From positions 1 to 8,534 of the forward strand of contig JASLMY010000216.1 of NCBI GenBank assembly GCA_030746295.1: DNA of 8,534 nt. Direction: 5' to 3'. Made by a program: the position numbers and the translations under genes. The DNA is from Alphaproteobacteria bacterium. Lineage in GTDB: Bacteria; Pseudomonadota; Alphaproteobacteria; GCA-2731375. The notes beneath the pieces were generated by a model that was not told the origin of the DNA, made no database searches, and worked only from the letters and a program-made list of their open reading frames with translations. This document shows positions 1 to 6,614 of this stretch, piece by piece; the first letter of the stretch is position 1; the number at the start of each line of letters is the position of its first letter.

Positions 1-1143
1 CAGGCCGTCACCGCCCTGGGCGAGGCCGTGGGGGAAGCCGAAATCGAGGCAGCGCAGGCGGCCATCGAAGGCCCGGACCTCGCCTACATCCTCTACACCT
101 CGGGCTCGACCTCGACGCCCAAGGGCGTGGAACTGCAGCACTACGCCCTGATCGAGAACATGTGGCACATCGGCGAGCGGCTGCATCTCGGGCCGCAAGA
201 CCGGTTCTGGTGCGGGGTCTCGCTGTTCTGGGGCTTCGCCTCGGAGAACGCGCTCTTTGCGGTCATGACGCATGGCGGCACGGTGGTCCTGCAGCCGCAT
301 TTCGACGCCGGCGAGGCGCTGCGCCTGATCGAGGTCGAGCGGCTGAGCGTCCTCTACGCGACGCCAAATATGATCCGCGCCATCGCGGATCATCCCGACC
401 GGCCGAAGCGCGACCTCTCCTCGCTCCGCACCGGGGCCACCATCGGCACGCCGGAGCAGATCGACCTGGTGGTCGAGCTGGGTGCCGAGGAGATCTGCAA
501 CGTCTACGGCCTGACCGAGACCTACGGCAACTGCGCCGTCATGGACGCGGCCGAGCCTATCGAGCGCCGCCGTCAATCGGTCGGCAAGCCGCTGCCGGGC
601 GTCGACCTGCGCATCGTCGATACGGAGACTCGGGCGCCGCTCGGCCCCGGCGAGGTCGGCGAGATCGTCGTCAAGGGCTACATCACGACCGGCTACTACA
701 AGGACGCCGACAAGAACGCCGCCGCCTTCGATGCCGACGGCTACTTCATGACCGGCGACCTCGGCCTTCTCGACCAGGAAGGCTGGCTCTATTTCCACGG
801 CCGCCTGAAGGAGATGGTCAAGACCGGCGGCATCAACGTCGCCCCAATCGAGGTCGAGGAGATCCTGATGGCCCACGTGGACGTCGAGCTGGCCTTCGTC
901 GTCGGCCTGCCCGACCCGGTGCACGAGGAGATTCTGGGCGCCGCGATCGTGCCGGCGGCGGGCAAGAGCGCCGACGAGGCCACCCTTCGCGCCCATTGCC
1001 GCGAGCTCTTGGCCGGGTACAAGGTGCCCAGGCGGTTTCTCTTCCTGCGCCCCGCCGAGCTGCCGCTCACCACCACCGGCAAGGTGCAGAAGAACCGGAT
1101 CCCGGACCTCTTCAAGGCCGAGGACGAAACCTCGGCAGCGTGA
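1..1143 (+). CDS. AMP-dependent acyl-CoA synthetase/ligase, 5'-truncated
   Basis: The frame is open from base 1 to the TGA at 1141-1143, so the gene begins upstream of the window; 380 residues are visible of a family usually 500-550 long. The enzyme class activates a carboxylic acid with ATP to an acyl-AMP and transfers it to CoA in the cytoplasm. Visible motifs, numbered from the first codon: P-loop A3 TSGSTSTPKG (33-42), A5 YGLTE (169-173), A7 TGD (251-253), the conserved Arg of the hinge motif (R268), A8 KTGG (274-277) and the catalytic A10 Lys in TTGKVQ (K361). All core catalytic positions are therefore present. The P-loop has Ser38 where Gly is more usual, a variant that occurs in this superfamily. 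The substrate cannot be read from the sequence; the convergent thiolase-like/DUF35 genes suggest a catabolic acyl-CoA. Family call is firm, substrate unknown. Confidence 0.93.
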   Translation, partial: QAVTALGEAVGEAEIEAAQAAIEGPDLAYILYTSGSTSTPKGVELQHYALIENMWHIGERLHLGPQDRFWCGVSLFWGFASENALFAVMTHGGTVVLQPHFDAGEALRLIEVERLSVLYATPNMIRAIADHPDRPKRDLSSLRTGATIGTPEQIDLVVELGAEEICNVYGLTETYGNCAVMDAAEPIERRRQSVGKPLPGVDLRIVDTETRAPLGPGEVGEIVVKGYITTGYYKDADKNAAAFDADGYFMTGDLGLLDQEGWLYFHGRLKEMVKTGGINVAPIEVEEILMAHVDVELAFVVGLPDPVHEEILGAAIVPAAGKSADEATLRAHCRELLAGYKVPRRFLFLRPAELPLTTTGKVQKNRIPDLFKAEDETSAA

Positions 1144-1522
1144 CCGTCTCGGCGACCTCGTCGAAGACCACTTCCACAGCCAGGCCAACTTCTACGGCGT
1201 CGTTGTCGATGCCGACCAGGCTGGCGGTGATCCGGGGGCCTTCCTCGAGTTCGATCTGGGCCGCGTTGTAGGGCAGGTCGGCCTCAAAAGCGGGAAACCA
1301 CTTCTGGTGCACGACGACGAAGGAAGAGACCGTTCCCCGACCGCTGACCCGGCGCCAGGCGACCGGCCCCTCGAAGCAATGCGGACATAGCGGGCTCGGC
1401 GGCCAGAAGGCGCGCCCGCAGGCCTCGCAGTGCGGCAAATGCAGCTCGTGTTGCCGGCACGCCTCCCAGAACGGCTGGTTGTCCGGCGTGACGCGGGGCA
1501 GCGGCTTCTCGTGTTCGCTCAT
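1112..1522 (-). CDS. DUF35 zinc-ribbon/OB-fold protein, thiolase partner
   Basis: This 136-residue protein has an N-terminal rubredoxin-like zinc ribbon with four Cys (C32, C35, C46, C49, the C-x2-C-x10-C-x2-C pattern) followed by an OB-fold region at about residues 56-130 (GRGTVSSFVVVHQ onward). This matches the DUF35/OB_aCoA_assoc family (COG1545), which binds acyl-CoA and forms complexes with adjacent thiolase-like enzymes such as Ltp2-ChsH2, archaeal HMG-CoA synthase-thiolase and MaoC-type hydratases. I chose the ATG at 1522 because it begins the typical DUF35 N-terminus, is preceded by GGGGGCGAG, and lies 11 bases after the thiolase stop; the frame stays open further upstream but only as a shadow of the thiolase gene. 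The 3' end overlaps the convergent acyl-CoA ligase by 32 bases. It most likely works as an obligate partner of the thiolase-like protein encoded just upstream in the operon. Confidence 0.93.
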   Translation of the reverse strand: MSEHEKPLPRVTPDNQPFWEACRQHELHLPHCEACGRAFWPPSPLCPHCFEGPVAWRRVSGRGTVSSFVVVHQKWFPAFEADLPYNAAQIELEEGPRITASLVGIDNDAVEVGLAVEVVFDEVAETVTLPRFRPRP

Positions 1523-1533
1523 CACTCGCCCCC
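1523..1533 (-). promoter_or_regulatory. Shine-Dalgarno region of the DUF35 gene
   Basis: Read on the minus strand, the spacer between the thiolase TGA and the DUF35 ATG is GGGGGCGAGTG. It is purine-rich and directly precedes the start. It supports the 1522 start and translation from a shared transcript with the thiolase-like gene. Confidence 0.5.
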
Positions 1534-2709
1534 TCAGCGCCGAAAGACCAGGGAATCGCCCCAGACCGTGGCCCATTGCAGGAACTCGGCATCGGCGATC
1601 TGGCGCTCGCCCGCTTGGCCGCGAAGCTGGCGGGCGATCTCGACGATCGAGTTCCAGCCCGAGACGTGCGCCTCCGACAACAGGCCGCCCGAGGTGTTGA
1701 CCGGCAGCTCGCCGCCGATCTCGATACGGCCGTCCTGGATCCACTTCGCGGCCTCGCCGGGGCCGGCGAAACCGAAGCGCTCCAGCACGAAGAGGACGAG
1801 CGGCGTGAAGGCGTCGTAGGTGTAGAGGCCGTCGATCTGGCCGCGCTCGATCCCGGCCATGGCATAGGCCTCCTGGTCGCCCGCCTTGGGCCTGACGCGG
1901 CCCGGCGTCTGCTGATTGATGCCGAGGCCGGGCGGGGCGAAGATGAATTCGTCGCGGCCCGAGCGCAGCCCCTGCATGCCGGAGATGTAGACCGGCGGCT
2001 GGGCCATGTCGCGGGCCCGCTCGGCCGAGGTGACCAGCACGACGGCGGCGCCGTCCGAGACCAGGCAGCAGTCGAAGAGGCGGAGCGGCGTCACCACCCA
2101 GCGCGCCGCCATATAGTCCGCCAGCGTCAGCGGCTTCTTCTGGATCGCCTGCGGGTTCAGAAGCGCGTGCTTTCGAAGCGTGAGCGCGACCGTCGCCAAC
2201 TCCTCCGAGGTGGCGCCATAGAGGTGCATATAGCGGCTCATCGCCAGGGCGGCGCCGCTCGCCGGCGCGGTCAGGCCGTAGGGCGGGTTCTCGCCGTGGG
2301 TGCCGCCCTCCTCGCGCAAGCCCTCGATATCGCCCGGGCCGCCCAGGATCTGGCGCTCGCGGGCGAAATTGGCGGCGGTGACGCAGGCGACGACGTCGGC
2401 CAGGCCGGCCGAGACCGCCATAGCCGCGTGCTGCAGCGACATGGTGACGAAACGGCCGTGGGTCCAGGTCTGGTTGACGTAGCGGACCTCCAGGCCGAAG
2501 GATTCGGAGATGCGGTCATAGTCTAGACCCAGGGGCCAGCCGAAGTTGATCGACAGGCCGTCAACATCGTCGCGGGTGAGGCCAGCGTCGTCGAGGGCAC
2601 CTCGGAACGCCACCGCCGCCAGCTCGAGCGCGCTTTCCGGCAGGTGCCGGCCGAAGCGGCTGACCCCGATGCCGGCGATCGCAGCTGTGTCCTTGAACGA
2701 GAGGGCCAT
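1534..2709 (-). CDS. Thiolase-like (lipid-transfer/SCP-x type) protein lacking the nucleophilic Cys
   Basis: The 391-residue product has thiolase-superfamily features: an N-terminal strand AAIAGIGVSRFG (9-20), a helix ELAAVAFRGALDDAGL (29-44), and a C-terminal motif NTSGGLLSEAHVSG with H348 in the position of the thiolase GHP His. Where classical thiolases and SCP-x have C-x-S-G, this protein has W82-T-H-G85 in QTWTHGRF, so the usual acyl-accepting Cys is absent. It also carries YTYDAFTP (Y296, Y298), resembling the tyrosine-bearing segment of Ltp2-type retro-aldolases. With the adjacent DUF35 gene it probably forms an Ltp2-ChsH2-like complex that makes or breaks a C-C bond of an acyl-CoA; ordinary thiolysis is unlikely. 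The ATG at 2709 begins the family-typical N-terminus; the 36 earlier in-frame codons fall inside the M81 gene. It lies 16 bases after the M81 stop. The family is sure, the reaction is inferred. Confidence 0.9.
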   Translation of the reverse strand: MALSFKDTAAIAGIGVSRFGRHLPESALELAAVAFRGALDDAGLTRDDVDGLSINFGWPLGLDYDRISESFGLEVRYVNQTWTHGRFVTMSLQHAAMAVSAGLADVVACVTAANFARERQILGGPGDIEGLREEGGTHGENPPYGLTAPASGAALAMSRYMHLYGATSEELATVALTLRKHALLNPQAIQKKPLTLADYMAARWVVTPLRLFDCCLVSDGAAVVLVTSAERARDMAQPPVYISGMQGLRSGRDEFIFAPPGLGINQQTPGRVRPKAGDQEAYAMAGIERGQIDGLYTYDAFTPLVLFVLERFGFAGPGEAAKWIQDGRIEIGGELPVNTSGGLLSEAHVSGWNSIVEIARQLRGQAGERQIADAEFLQWATVWGDSLVFRR

Positions 2710-2725
2710 GGCGGCGACGCCGCGC

Positions 2726-4207
2726 TCAAGGGTCGTTGACGAGGTCGAGCGGATAGATCGGCCGGCGCACGTTCTTGAAGTCGAGCATGCTGTAGTCGGA
2801 GGTGCAGACGCCGACACCGGCGCACTCGATCACCTGTTTGGCGATCGGCTTGAAGCCGGCCCGGTAGTGGATGCGGCTCTTCAGCATCAGGTACGTCTTC
2901 TCCAGCGGGTCGATGCCGAGGGAGAGGAAGCAGCCGAGATCGTTCGGCTCCTGGTGGCGGGAGATCACGACAATCTCGACCTTGCCGGTGTCCAGCACCA
3001 CGGTCGGGCCCATGTCCATCAGGATGCCCTTGGAGGCAGGGCCGCGGTTGCGGTAGCGGCCATCGGAGATCAGCTTGACCCGGCCCGTGACCTCCAGCGG
3101 TTCGCCCGTGCGTCGAATAGAGGGCATGTCGAGCTTGCCGCCAAGCGAGACCATCACCTCGGCGCCGACGCCGGCGGCGATCATCTCCTGCACCGCGTCC
3201 GGATCGTGGATGGCGAAGGCAGCGACATCGTCGAGGCCGGCATCGAGTATGCCCTTCAGCACCGTCATCGTGTCCATGGTGCCGCCGGAGGCGGCGTTGT
3301 CGTAGTGGTCGAGCAACACCACCGGCCCCTCGGTCACCTCCGCGGCACGGGCCAGCGAATCCTCCAACGGCTCGATCTGGTAGACGAAGGCCTCGCGCTC
3401 GCGCCAGGCGAAGTCCAAGAGCTCGTCACGCCATTTCTCCGCTAGCCCCAAGTCGTTGTCGGTGACGACGACGGCCGAGAGGCCGGCCTCGCGGATGTCG
3501 GCATGGGGGAAGCCGACGAAGAGGGTAGCGACATGGGCACCCTCGGCCTCCATTTCTCGGGTCCGTTCCTGCAGCTCCTTGTTGGGGAAGTCGTCCGTGC
3601 CCTGGCGCATCACGTGCGGCAGCATCGGCCGGTTGCCCCAAGCCATGGTCGGATTGGCCTCGCCCGCCAGCAGCTTGAAGAGCGGCCGCCCTGCCCGGAT
3701 TCCGGTCTCGTAGGTGTCGATATGCGGGTAGGTCTGATAGCCGGCGATCACCGTGGCATTGTCGACGATTGCCGAATAGAGGTTGGTGTGCATGTCGAGT
3801 GCGACGGCGATCGGTACCTCGGGTGCGATCTCGCGGATACGGCGCATGAGCTCGCCCTCGCCATCCTCCAGGCTCTCCGTCACCATGGCACCGTGCAAAT
3901 CCAAAAGGATTGCGTCGGGCTCGGTCGCCACCGCCTCCAGGATCTTTTGGGTCATGTGCTCGAAGGCGGCGTCCTCGACCGGGCCGCTCGGCCAGGCGTT
4001 GGCGGCGATAGGGGTCACGATCTCTGCGCCGGCTTCCTCGGCCAGGTCGATATAGGCGCCCACGCCGCTGCCCGTGCCCTTGTAGGCGGCGTAGACCTCG
4101 GACCCGTAGAAGGGCAGCGGTTGGCCGCGGGCGAAGCGCGCAAGCGGCGTCGGCACTGGCGAGAAGGTGTTGGTCTCGTGCTTCATCATGGCGATGACGA
4201 CGCGCAT
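2726..4207 (-). CDS. M81 family metallohydrolase (MlrC/microcystinase-like)
   Basis: The 493-residue product matches the MlrC family in length and layout. Motifs: HETNTF at 10-15 (E11 candidate catalytic Glu), LDLHGA at 102-107, ALDMHTN at 136-142 and YPH ending at H162. D138, H140 and H162 have the same D-x-H-x21-H spacing as the zinc ligands I recall for Sphingomonas MlrC (D184/H186/H208). A C-terminal LLDHYDNAASGG segment corresponds to the family's conserved D-x-x-D-N-x-x-G-G loop. MlrC cleaves linearised microcystin peptides, but most homologues in proteobacteria have no known substrate, and many sit beside transport and catabolic genes. No signal peptide is visible, so it should be cytoplasmic. 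The gene heads an apparent operon with the thiolase-like and DUF35 genes. The start at 4207 is chosen over the in-frame GTG at 4246 because of the Shine-Dalgarno at 4216-4220 and because family members begin just before HETNTF. Family call is firm; substrate unknown. Confidence 0.94.
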   Translation of the reverse strand: MRVVIAMMKHETNTFSPVPTPLARFARGQPLPFYGSEVYAAYKGTGSGVGAYIDLAEEAGAEIVTPIAANAWPSGPVEDAAFEHMTQKILEAVATEPDAILLDLHGAMVTESLEDGEGELMRRIREIAPEVPIAVALDMHTNLYSAIVDNATVIAGYQTYPHIDTYETGIRAGRPLFKLLAGEANPTMAWGNRPMLPHVMRQGTDDFPNKELQERTREMEAEGAHVATLFVGFPHADIREAGLSAVVVTDNDLGLAEKWRDELLDFAWREREAFVYQIEPLEDSLARAAEVTEGPVVLLDHYDNAASGGTMDTMTVLKGILDAGLDDVAAFAIHDPDAVQEMIAAGVGAEVMVSLGGKLDMPSIRRTGEPLEVTGRVKLISDGRYRNRGPASKGILMDMGPTVVLDTGKVEIVVISRHQEPNDLGCFLSLGIDPLEKTYLMLKSRIHYRAGFKPIAKQVIECAGVGVCTSDYSMLDFKNVRRPIYPLDLVNDP

Positions 4208-4215
4208 GCTGGTTG

Positions 4216-4220
4216 TCTCC
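4216..4220 (-). promoter_or_regulatory. Shine-Dalgarno of the M81 hydrolase
   Basis: GGAGA on the minus strand stands 8 bases before the ATG at 4207. No comparable site precedes the alternative GTG at 4246, so this site decides the start. Confidence 0.65.
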
Positions 4221-4250
4221 GTTCGCTGGCGAAAGGGTGGGCTCACCCGA

Positions 4251-4281
4251 CTGGCATCGGAGCTAGGCTAGCATCGGCCAG
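4251..4281 (-). repeat. Imperfect inverted repeat upstream of the M81 operon, possible operator
   Basis: Outer arms CTGGC (4251-4255) and GCCAG (4277-4281) enclose an inner perfect dyad GCTAG-G-CTAGC (4262-4272). A 7-base direct repeat GCATCGG (4254-4260 and 4271-4277) overlaps it. The element ends 44 bases before the M81 start codon and is not followed by a T-run on the minus strand, so a protein-binding site or a leader hairpin fits better than a terminator. No regulator gene lies in the window to pair with it. Confidence 0.35.
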
Positions 4282-4526
4282 GAAAGGCCGCCAACCGGCC
4301 GGGGCTAGGGTGCTATCCGTTCCGATCGACCCGCCCGCTCCGCCTCCCAATCACCCAAATGGTCGTGAGCAACCGGAAACACGGGCAACACTATAGACCG
4401 GAGACATGGGTAGTTGGGACGGGGGAGCGGCTCCGGCCGGCAGGCCTCGGAGGCTCTTTCCCCGTGGCGCCGACTGGCCCGGAAGTGGAAAAAGTAGCCA
4501 AACTCTGACAGTGGGGCCTGCTATTT

Positions 4527-6422
4527 CTAATCAGGTATACCGGCTCTACGGAGGCCGTTCACGTAAAGTCGCATCGCCGATGGGACGAACGGCAAGTGCT
4601 TTTCCACAGATGTCGCAATCGAGAACTTCGGCGCCAATTCGAGCAGCGTTGCCACGGTGCGCCTTGCATCCTCTTGTCGGCCAAGCTCTGTGTAGGCCGG
4701 TGCCAGGAACATGTAGCAAGGACGAAACTTTGGCCCGCGCGCCGCGCAAGTCTCAAGCTCCGTTACGGCCTCATCGTATTGCTTCGAGAAATAATAGGCC
4801 CGGCCGAGGTACATATTATAGCGGGAGGGATAAAACGGATCGAGGCGCATGGCTTTCTTAAGCAGGTCGATCGCTTCTCCCGGCCGGTTGGCGAAAGTCA
4901 GCACATCCGCGAGACTGGCATAGTGGTCCGCCCTGTTGGGGTTGAGCGCAATCGACCTCTCGATGGCGTCAACGGCGGCGGCATGTTGTTTGCGTCGCAA
5001 AAGCACGCGCCCCAGCACCTCGTGAGCTACCGAAGACAGCGGATCCAGCTCGACTGCCTTGCGCGCCGCCTCATAGGCACGGTCGAGCGCTTCCGGCCCT
5101 TGCCACTGTCTTATGTAGGCACCGTTAAGCGTGGTTCCGAGAATTGCGTAGGCCGGCGCGTAGCTTGGATCGATGGCGATGGCTTGCTCGGCCAGTGCGC
5201 GCGCTTCGATCTTCGCGTCCCTGTTCGGCACATCCCATCGGGCACGAGCCTGAAGCACATAGTCATATGCGGATAGGTCCTTGGGGCGCTTCCGTGACGC
5301 CTTGGCAAGATCGGCCACCTGGATATTCGTCACAAGCGTACCGGCAATCTCTTGGCTCAGCTCGTCTTGGACGTCGAAAAGCTTTCCGATTGGTTCATCG
5401 TATCGCTTCGCCCAAACGTGAGTGCCGGCGGTGGCGTCAATCAACTGCGCGGTAATCCGCATCTTCTCGCCGATCCGCCGCATCGAACCTTCGAGAACGT
5501 ATCGAACCCCAAGTTCCTCGGCGATCTGCCGTACTTTCACCGCACGTCCTTTGTAGGTGAACGTGGAGTTGCGAGCGATGACGAAGAGTTCCTTGGATTG
5601 CGCGACGTTGGTGATCAGGTCTTCGGTGAAGCCGTCGGCAAAATAGTCTTGCTTAGGATCGCCGGAGAGATTCGCGAACGGCATGATGGCGATGGAAGGG
5701 CGGTTCGGTAGCGCATGGGCGAGGTGGTCCGGTCGGGCGGCATCGACCGTCTTGGTCCAAGGATGCCACCACCAGAGGCCGCCGCTGCCGATCAAGATGA
5801 CCGCCAAAACAGCGGCAAGCGAGTGCCAATATTTCTTCACTATGGAGCTGTTAGGGACGGCAACGGTCGTACCATCCAATAAAACCCGAAATGCACGGAC
5901 CGGTCGCGAGATATTCTTGACCTCGACCTCGCCCAAATCTTCGAGGCCATATCCGAGTTTGTCGCGAACCTGGTCCCGGGCAGCACGCGAAATGCAGATC
6001 TCTCCCGGCTCGGCCAACCCCTCGAGCCTCGCAGCCACATTGACGCCGTCGCCATGGATATCATCGCCTTCGACGATGATGTCGCCCAGATTGATACCGA
6101 TGCGAAAATCGATCCGGCTGTCAGGGGGCTCACCGGTGTTGCGGTTGGCCATCTCTTTCTGGATTTCGACGGCGCATTGGACGGCGTCCACCACACTGGC
6201 GAACTCGGCCAATATGCCATCGCCGAGAGTCTTTACGATTCGGCCCTCTCGGTTCGCGATGGCAGGCGCGATCAATTCATTGAGATGGGCATTGAACCGG
6301 GCGCGTGTTCCGGTCTCGTTCGCCCCCATAAGGCGGGAGTAGCCCACGACGTCGGCTGCAAGAATGGCCGCAAGTCTTCTTTGAACGCGCCCTTCGGCCA
6401 TCGGACGTATCGGTTCCCCCAT
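4527..6422 (-). CDS. Membrane-anchored class III adenylate cyclase with TolB-like and TPR regions
   Basis: The 631-residue protein would make cAMP from ATP. Its N-terminal cyclase homology domain (about 15-180) keeps both metal Asp (D24 in AADVVGYSRL, D68 in KTLGDG), the adenine-selecting pair K64 and D121 (DIHGDGVN) and the transition-state pair N128/R132, so it looks active and ATP-specific. One hydrophobic segment follows (about 201-219, ending GGLWWW). Then comes a TolB/FlgO-like region (about 243-345, RPSIAIMPFANLSGD onward) and TPR-like helical repeats (about 395-600). With a single membrane span the cyclase should be cytoplasmic and the TolB-TPR part periplasmic, acting as a sensor. 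This architecture is common and multicopy in rhizobia and relatives. The ATG at 6422 has AAGG 5 bases upstream; M8 is a less likely alternative. The gene is more A/T-rich than its neighbours. It appears to be transcribed alone. Confidence 0.93.
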   Translation of the reverse strand: MGEPIRPMAEGRVQRRLAAILAADVVGYSRLMGANETGTRARFNAHLNELIAPAIANREGRIVKTLGDGILAEFASVVDAVQCAVEIQKEMANRNTGEPPDSRIDFRIGINLGDIIVEGDDIHGDGVNVAARLEGLAEPGEICISRAARDQVRDKLGYGLEDLGEVEVKNISRPVRAFRVLLDGTTVAVPNSSIVKKYWHSLAAVLAVILIGSGGLWWWHPWTKTVDAARPDHLAHALPNRPSIAIMPFANLSGDPKQDYFADGFTEDLITNVAQSKELFVIARNSTFTYKGRAVKVRQIAEELGVRYVLEGSMRRIGEKMRITAQLIDATAGTHVWAKRYDEPIGKLFDVQDELSQEIAGTLVTNIQVADLAKASRKRPKDLSAYDYVLQARARWDVPNRDAKIEARALAEQAIAIDPSYAPAYAILGTTLNGAYIRQWQGPEALDRAYEAARKAVELDPLSSVAHEVLGRVLLRRKQHAAAVDAIERSIALNPNRADHYASLADVLTFANRPGEAIDLLKKAMRLDPFYPSRYNMYLGRAYYFSKQYDEAVTELETCAARGPKFRPCYMFLAPAYTELGRQEDARRTVATLLELAPKFSIATSVEKHLPFVPSAMRLYVNGLRRAGIPD

Positions 6423-6436
6423 CCACGCCTTGGTCG

Positions 6437-6468
6437 CGAGTCTATGTATCGGGTTGTGACGAGTCTAT
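6437..6468. repeat. 9-base direct repeat in the cyclase upstream region
   Basis: CGAGTCTAT occurs at 6437-6445 and again at 6460-6468, 23 bases apart start to start, about two helical turns. A related AGTCTCTA lies at 6511-6518. The pair lies within 46 bases of the cyclase start codon, so it could be a tandem regulator site or part of the leader. Only its position supports this. Confidence 0.3.
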
Positions 6469-6495
6469 CAGCAAGAAATGGCACCTTCGGGTCAA
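6466..6495 (-). promoter_or_regulatory. Possible promoter of the adenylate cyclase gene
   Basis: On the minus strand TTGACC (6490-6495) resembles a -35 box. It is followed after 18 bases by CTGATA (6466-6471), a weak -10 candidate. The location, 44-73 bases before the cyclase start, is sensible and the region is locally A/T-rich, but the -10 match is poor. GATACATA at 6443-6450 is an alternative -10. Confidence 0.25.
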
Positions 6496-6592
6496 TGGTC
6501 GCCGGCAAACAGTCTCTAATATAGCGGTGACCCCTGGTGGTCGTCCGGACGCAGACTGGCAGGATCCAGACATTGCCACTCTGGAGAAGCGA

Positions 6593-6608
6593 TTCCGCGC
6601 GGGCGGAA
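6593..6608 (-). terminator. Short GC hairpin after the membrane-protein gene
   Basis: TTCCGC (6593-6598) and GCGGAA (6603-6608) form a perfect 6-base stem around a 4-base loop, 6 bases downstream of the membrane-protein stop codon. No T-run follows on the minus strand, so if it ends transcription it does so weakly or with Rho. Confidence 0.35.
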
Positions 6609-6614
6609 AACGCA

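Larger units (their letters stand above)
4208..4526. other. Gene-free stretch between adenylate cyclase 3' end and M81 operon
   Basis: These 319 bases hold no convincing gene. Read on the minus strand, they are the region after the cyclase TAG and before the M81 start, so they should contain a cyclase terminator and the M81 operon promoter. After the cyclase stop there is a T5 tract (near 4489-4493) preceded only by a weak stem, so no clear intrinsic terminator. TATAGT occurs on the minus strand near 4391-4396, but no good -35 box lies 16-18 bases before it. A dyad symmetry at 4251-4281 is listed separately. A small + strand frame opening at 4406 has no family resemblance and runs antisense into the cyclase gene. 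Confidence 0.6.

Noticed and set aside
162..1271. Long + strand frame overlapping the acyl-CoA ligase
   Set aside because: It is an Arg/Pro/Ala-rich shadow of a real gene in GC-rich DNA; the ligase frame carries all the family motifs.
1112..1744. Longer 210-residue version of the DUF35 protein
   Set aside because: The extra 74 N-terminal residues are Arg-rich, lie wholly in the thiolase coding region and precede the normal DUF35 N-terminus.
1576..2526. 316-codon + strand frame antisense to the thiolase-like gene
   Set aside because: Composition is Arg/Ala/Asp-rich with no domain resemblance; the minus strand encodes a recognisable thiolase-like protein.
2546..3445. 299-codon + strand frame antisense to the thiolase-like and M81 genes
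   Set aside because: It spans two real minus-strand genes and has no family features.
3503..4396. 297-codon + strand frame antisense to M81, running into the gene-free stretch
   Set aside because: Its translation is a His/Arg-rich mirror of the M81 gene, and the part beyond 4207 is too short and featureless to support a gene.
4444..4454. GCCTCGGAGGC palindrome as a terminator of the cyclase gene
   Set aside because: The usable stem is only 4 bases around a 3-base loop and no T-run follows on the minus strand.
4406..4861. + strand frame starting in the gene-free stretch
   Set aside because: The GGAG is only 3 bases from the ATG, the product is low-complexity and Arg-rich, and most of it is antisense to the cyclase 3' end.
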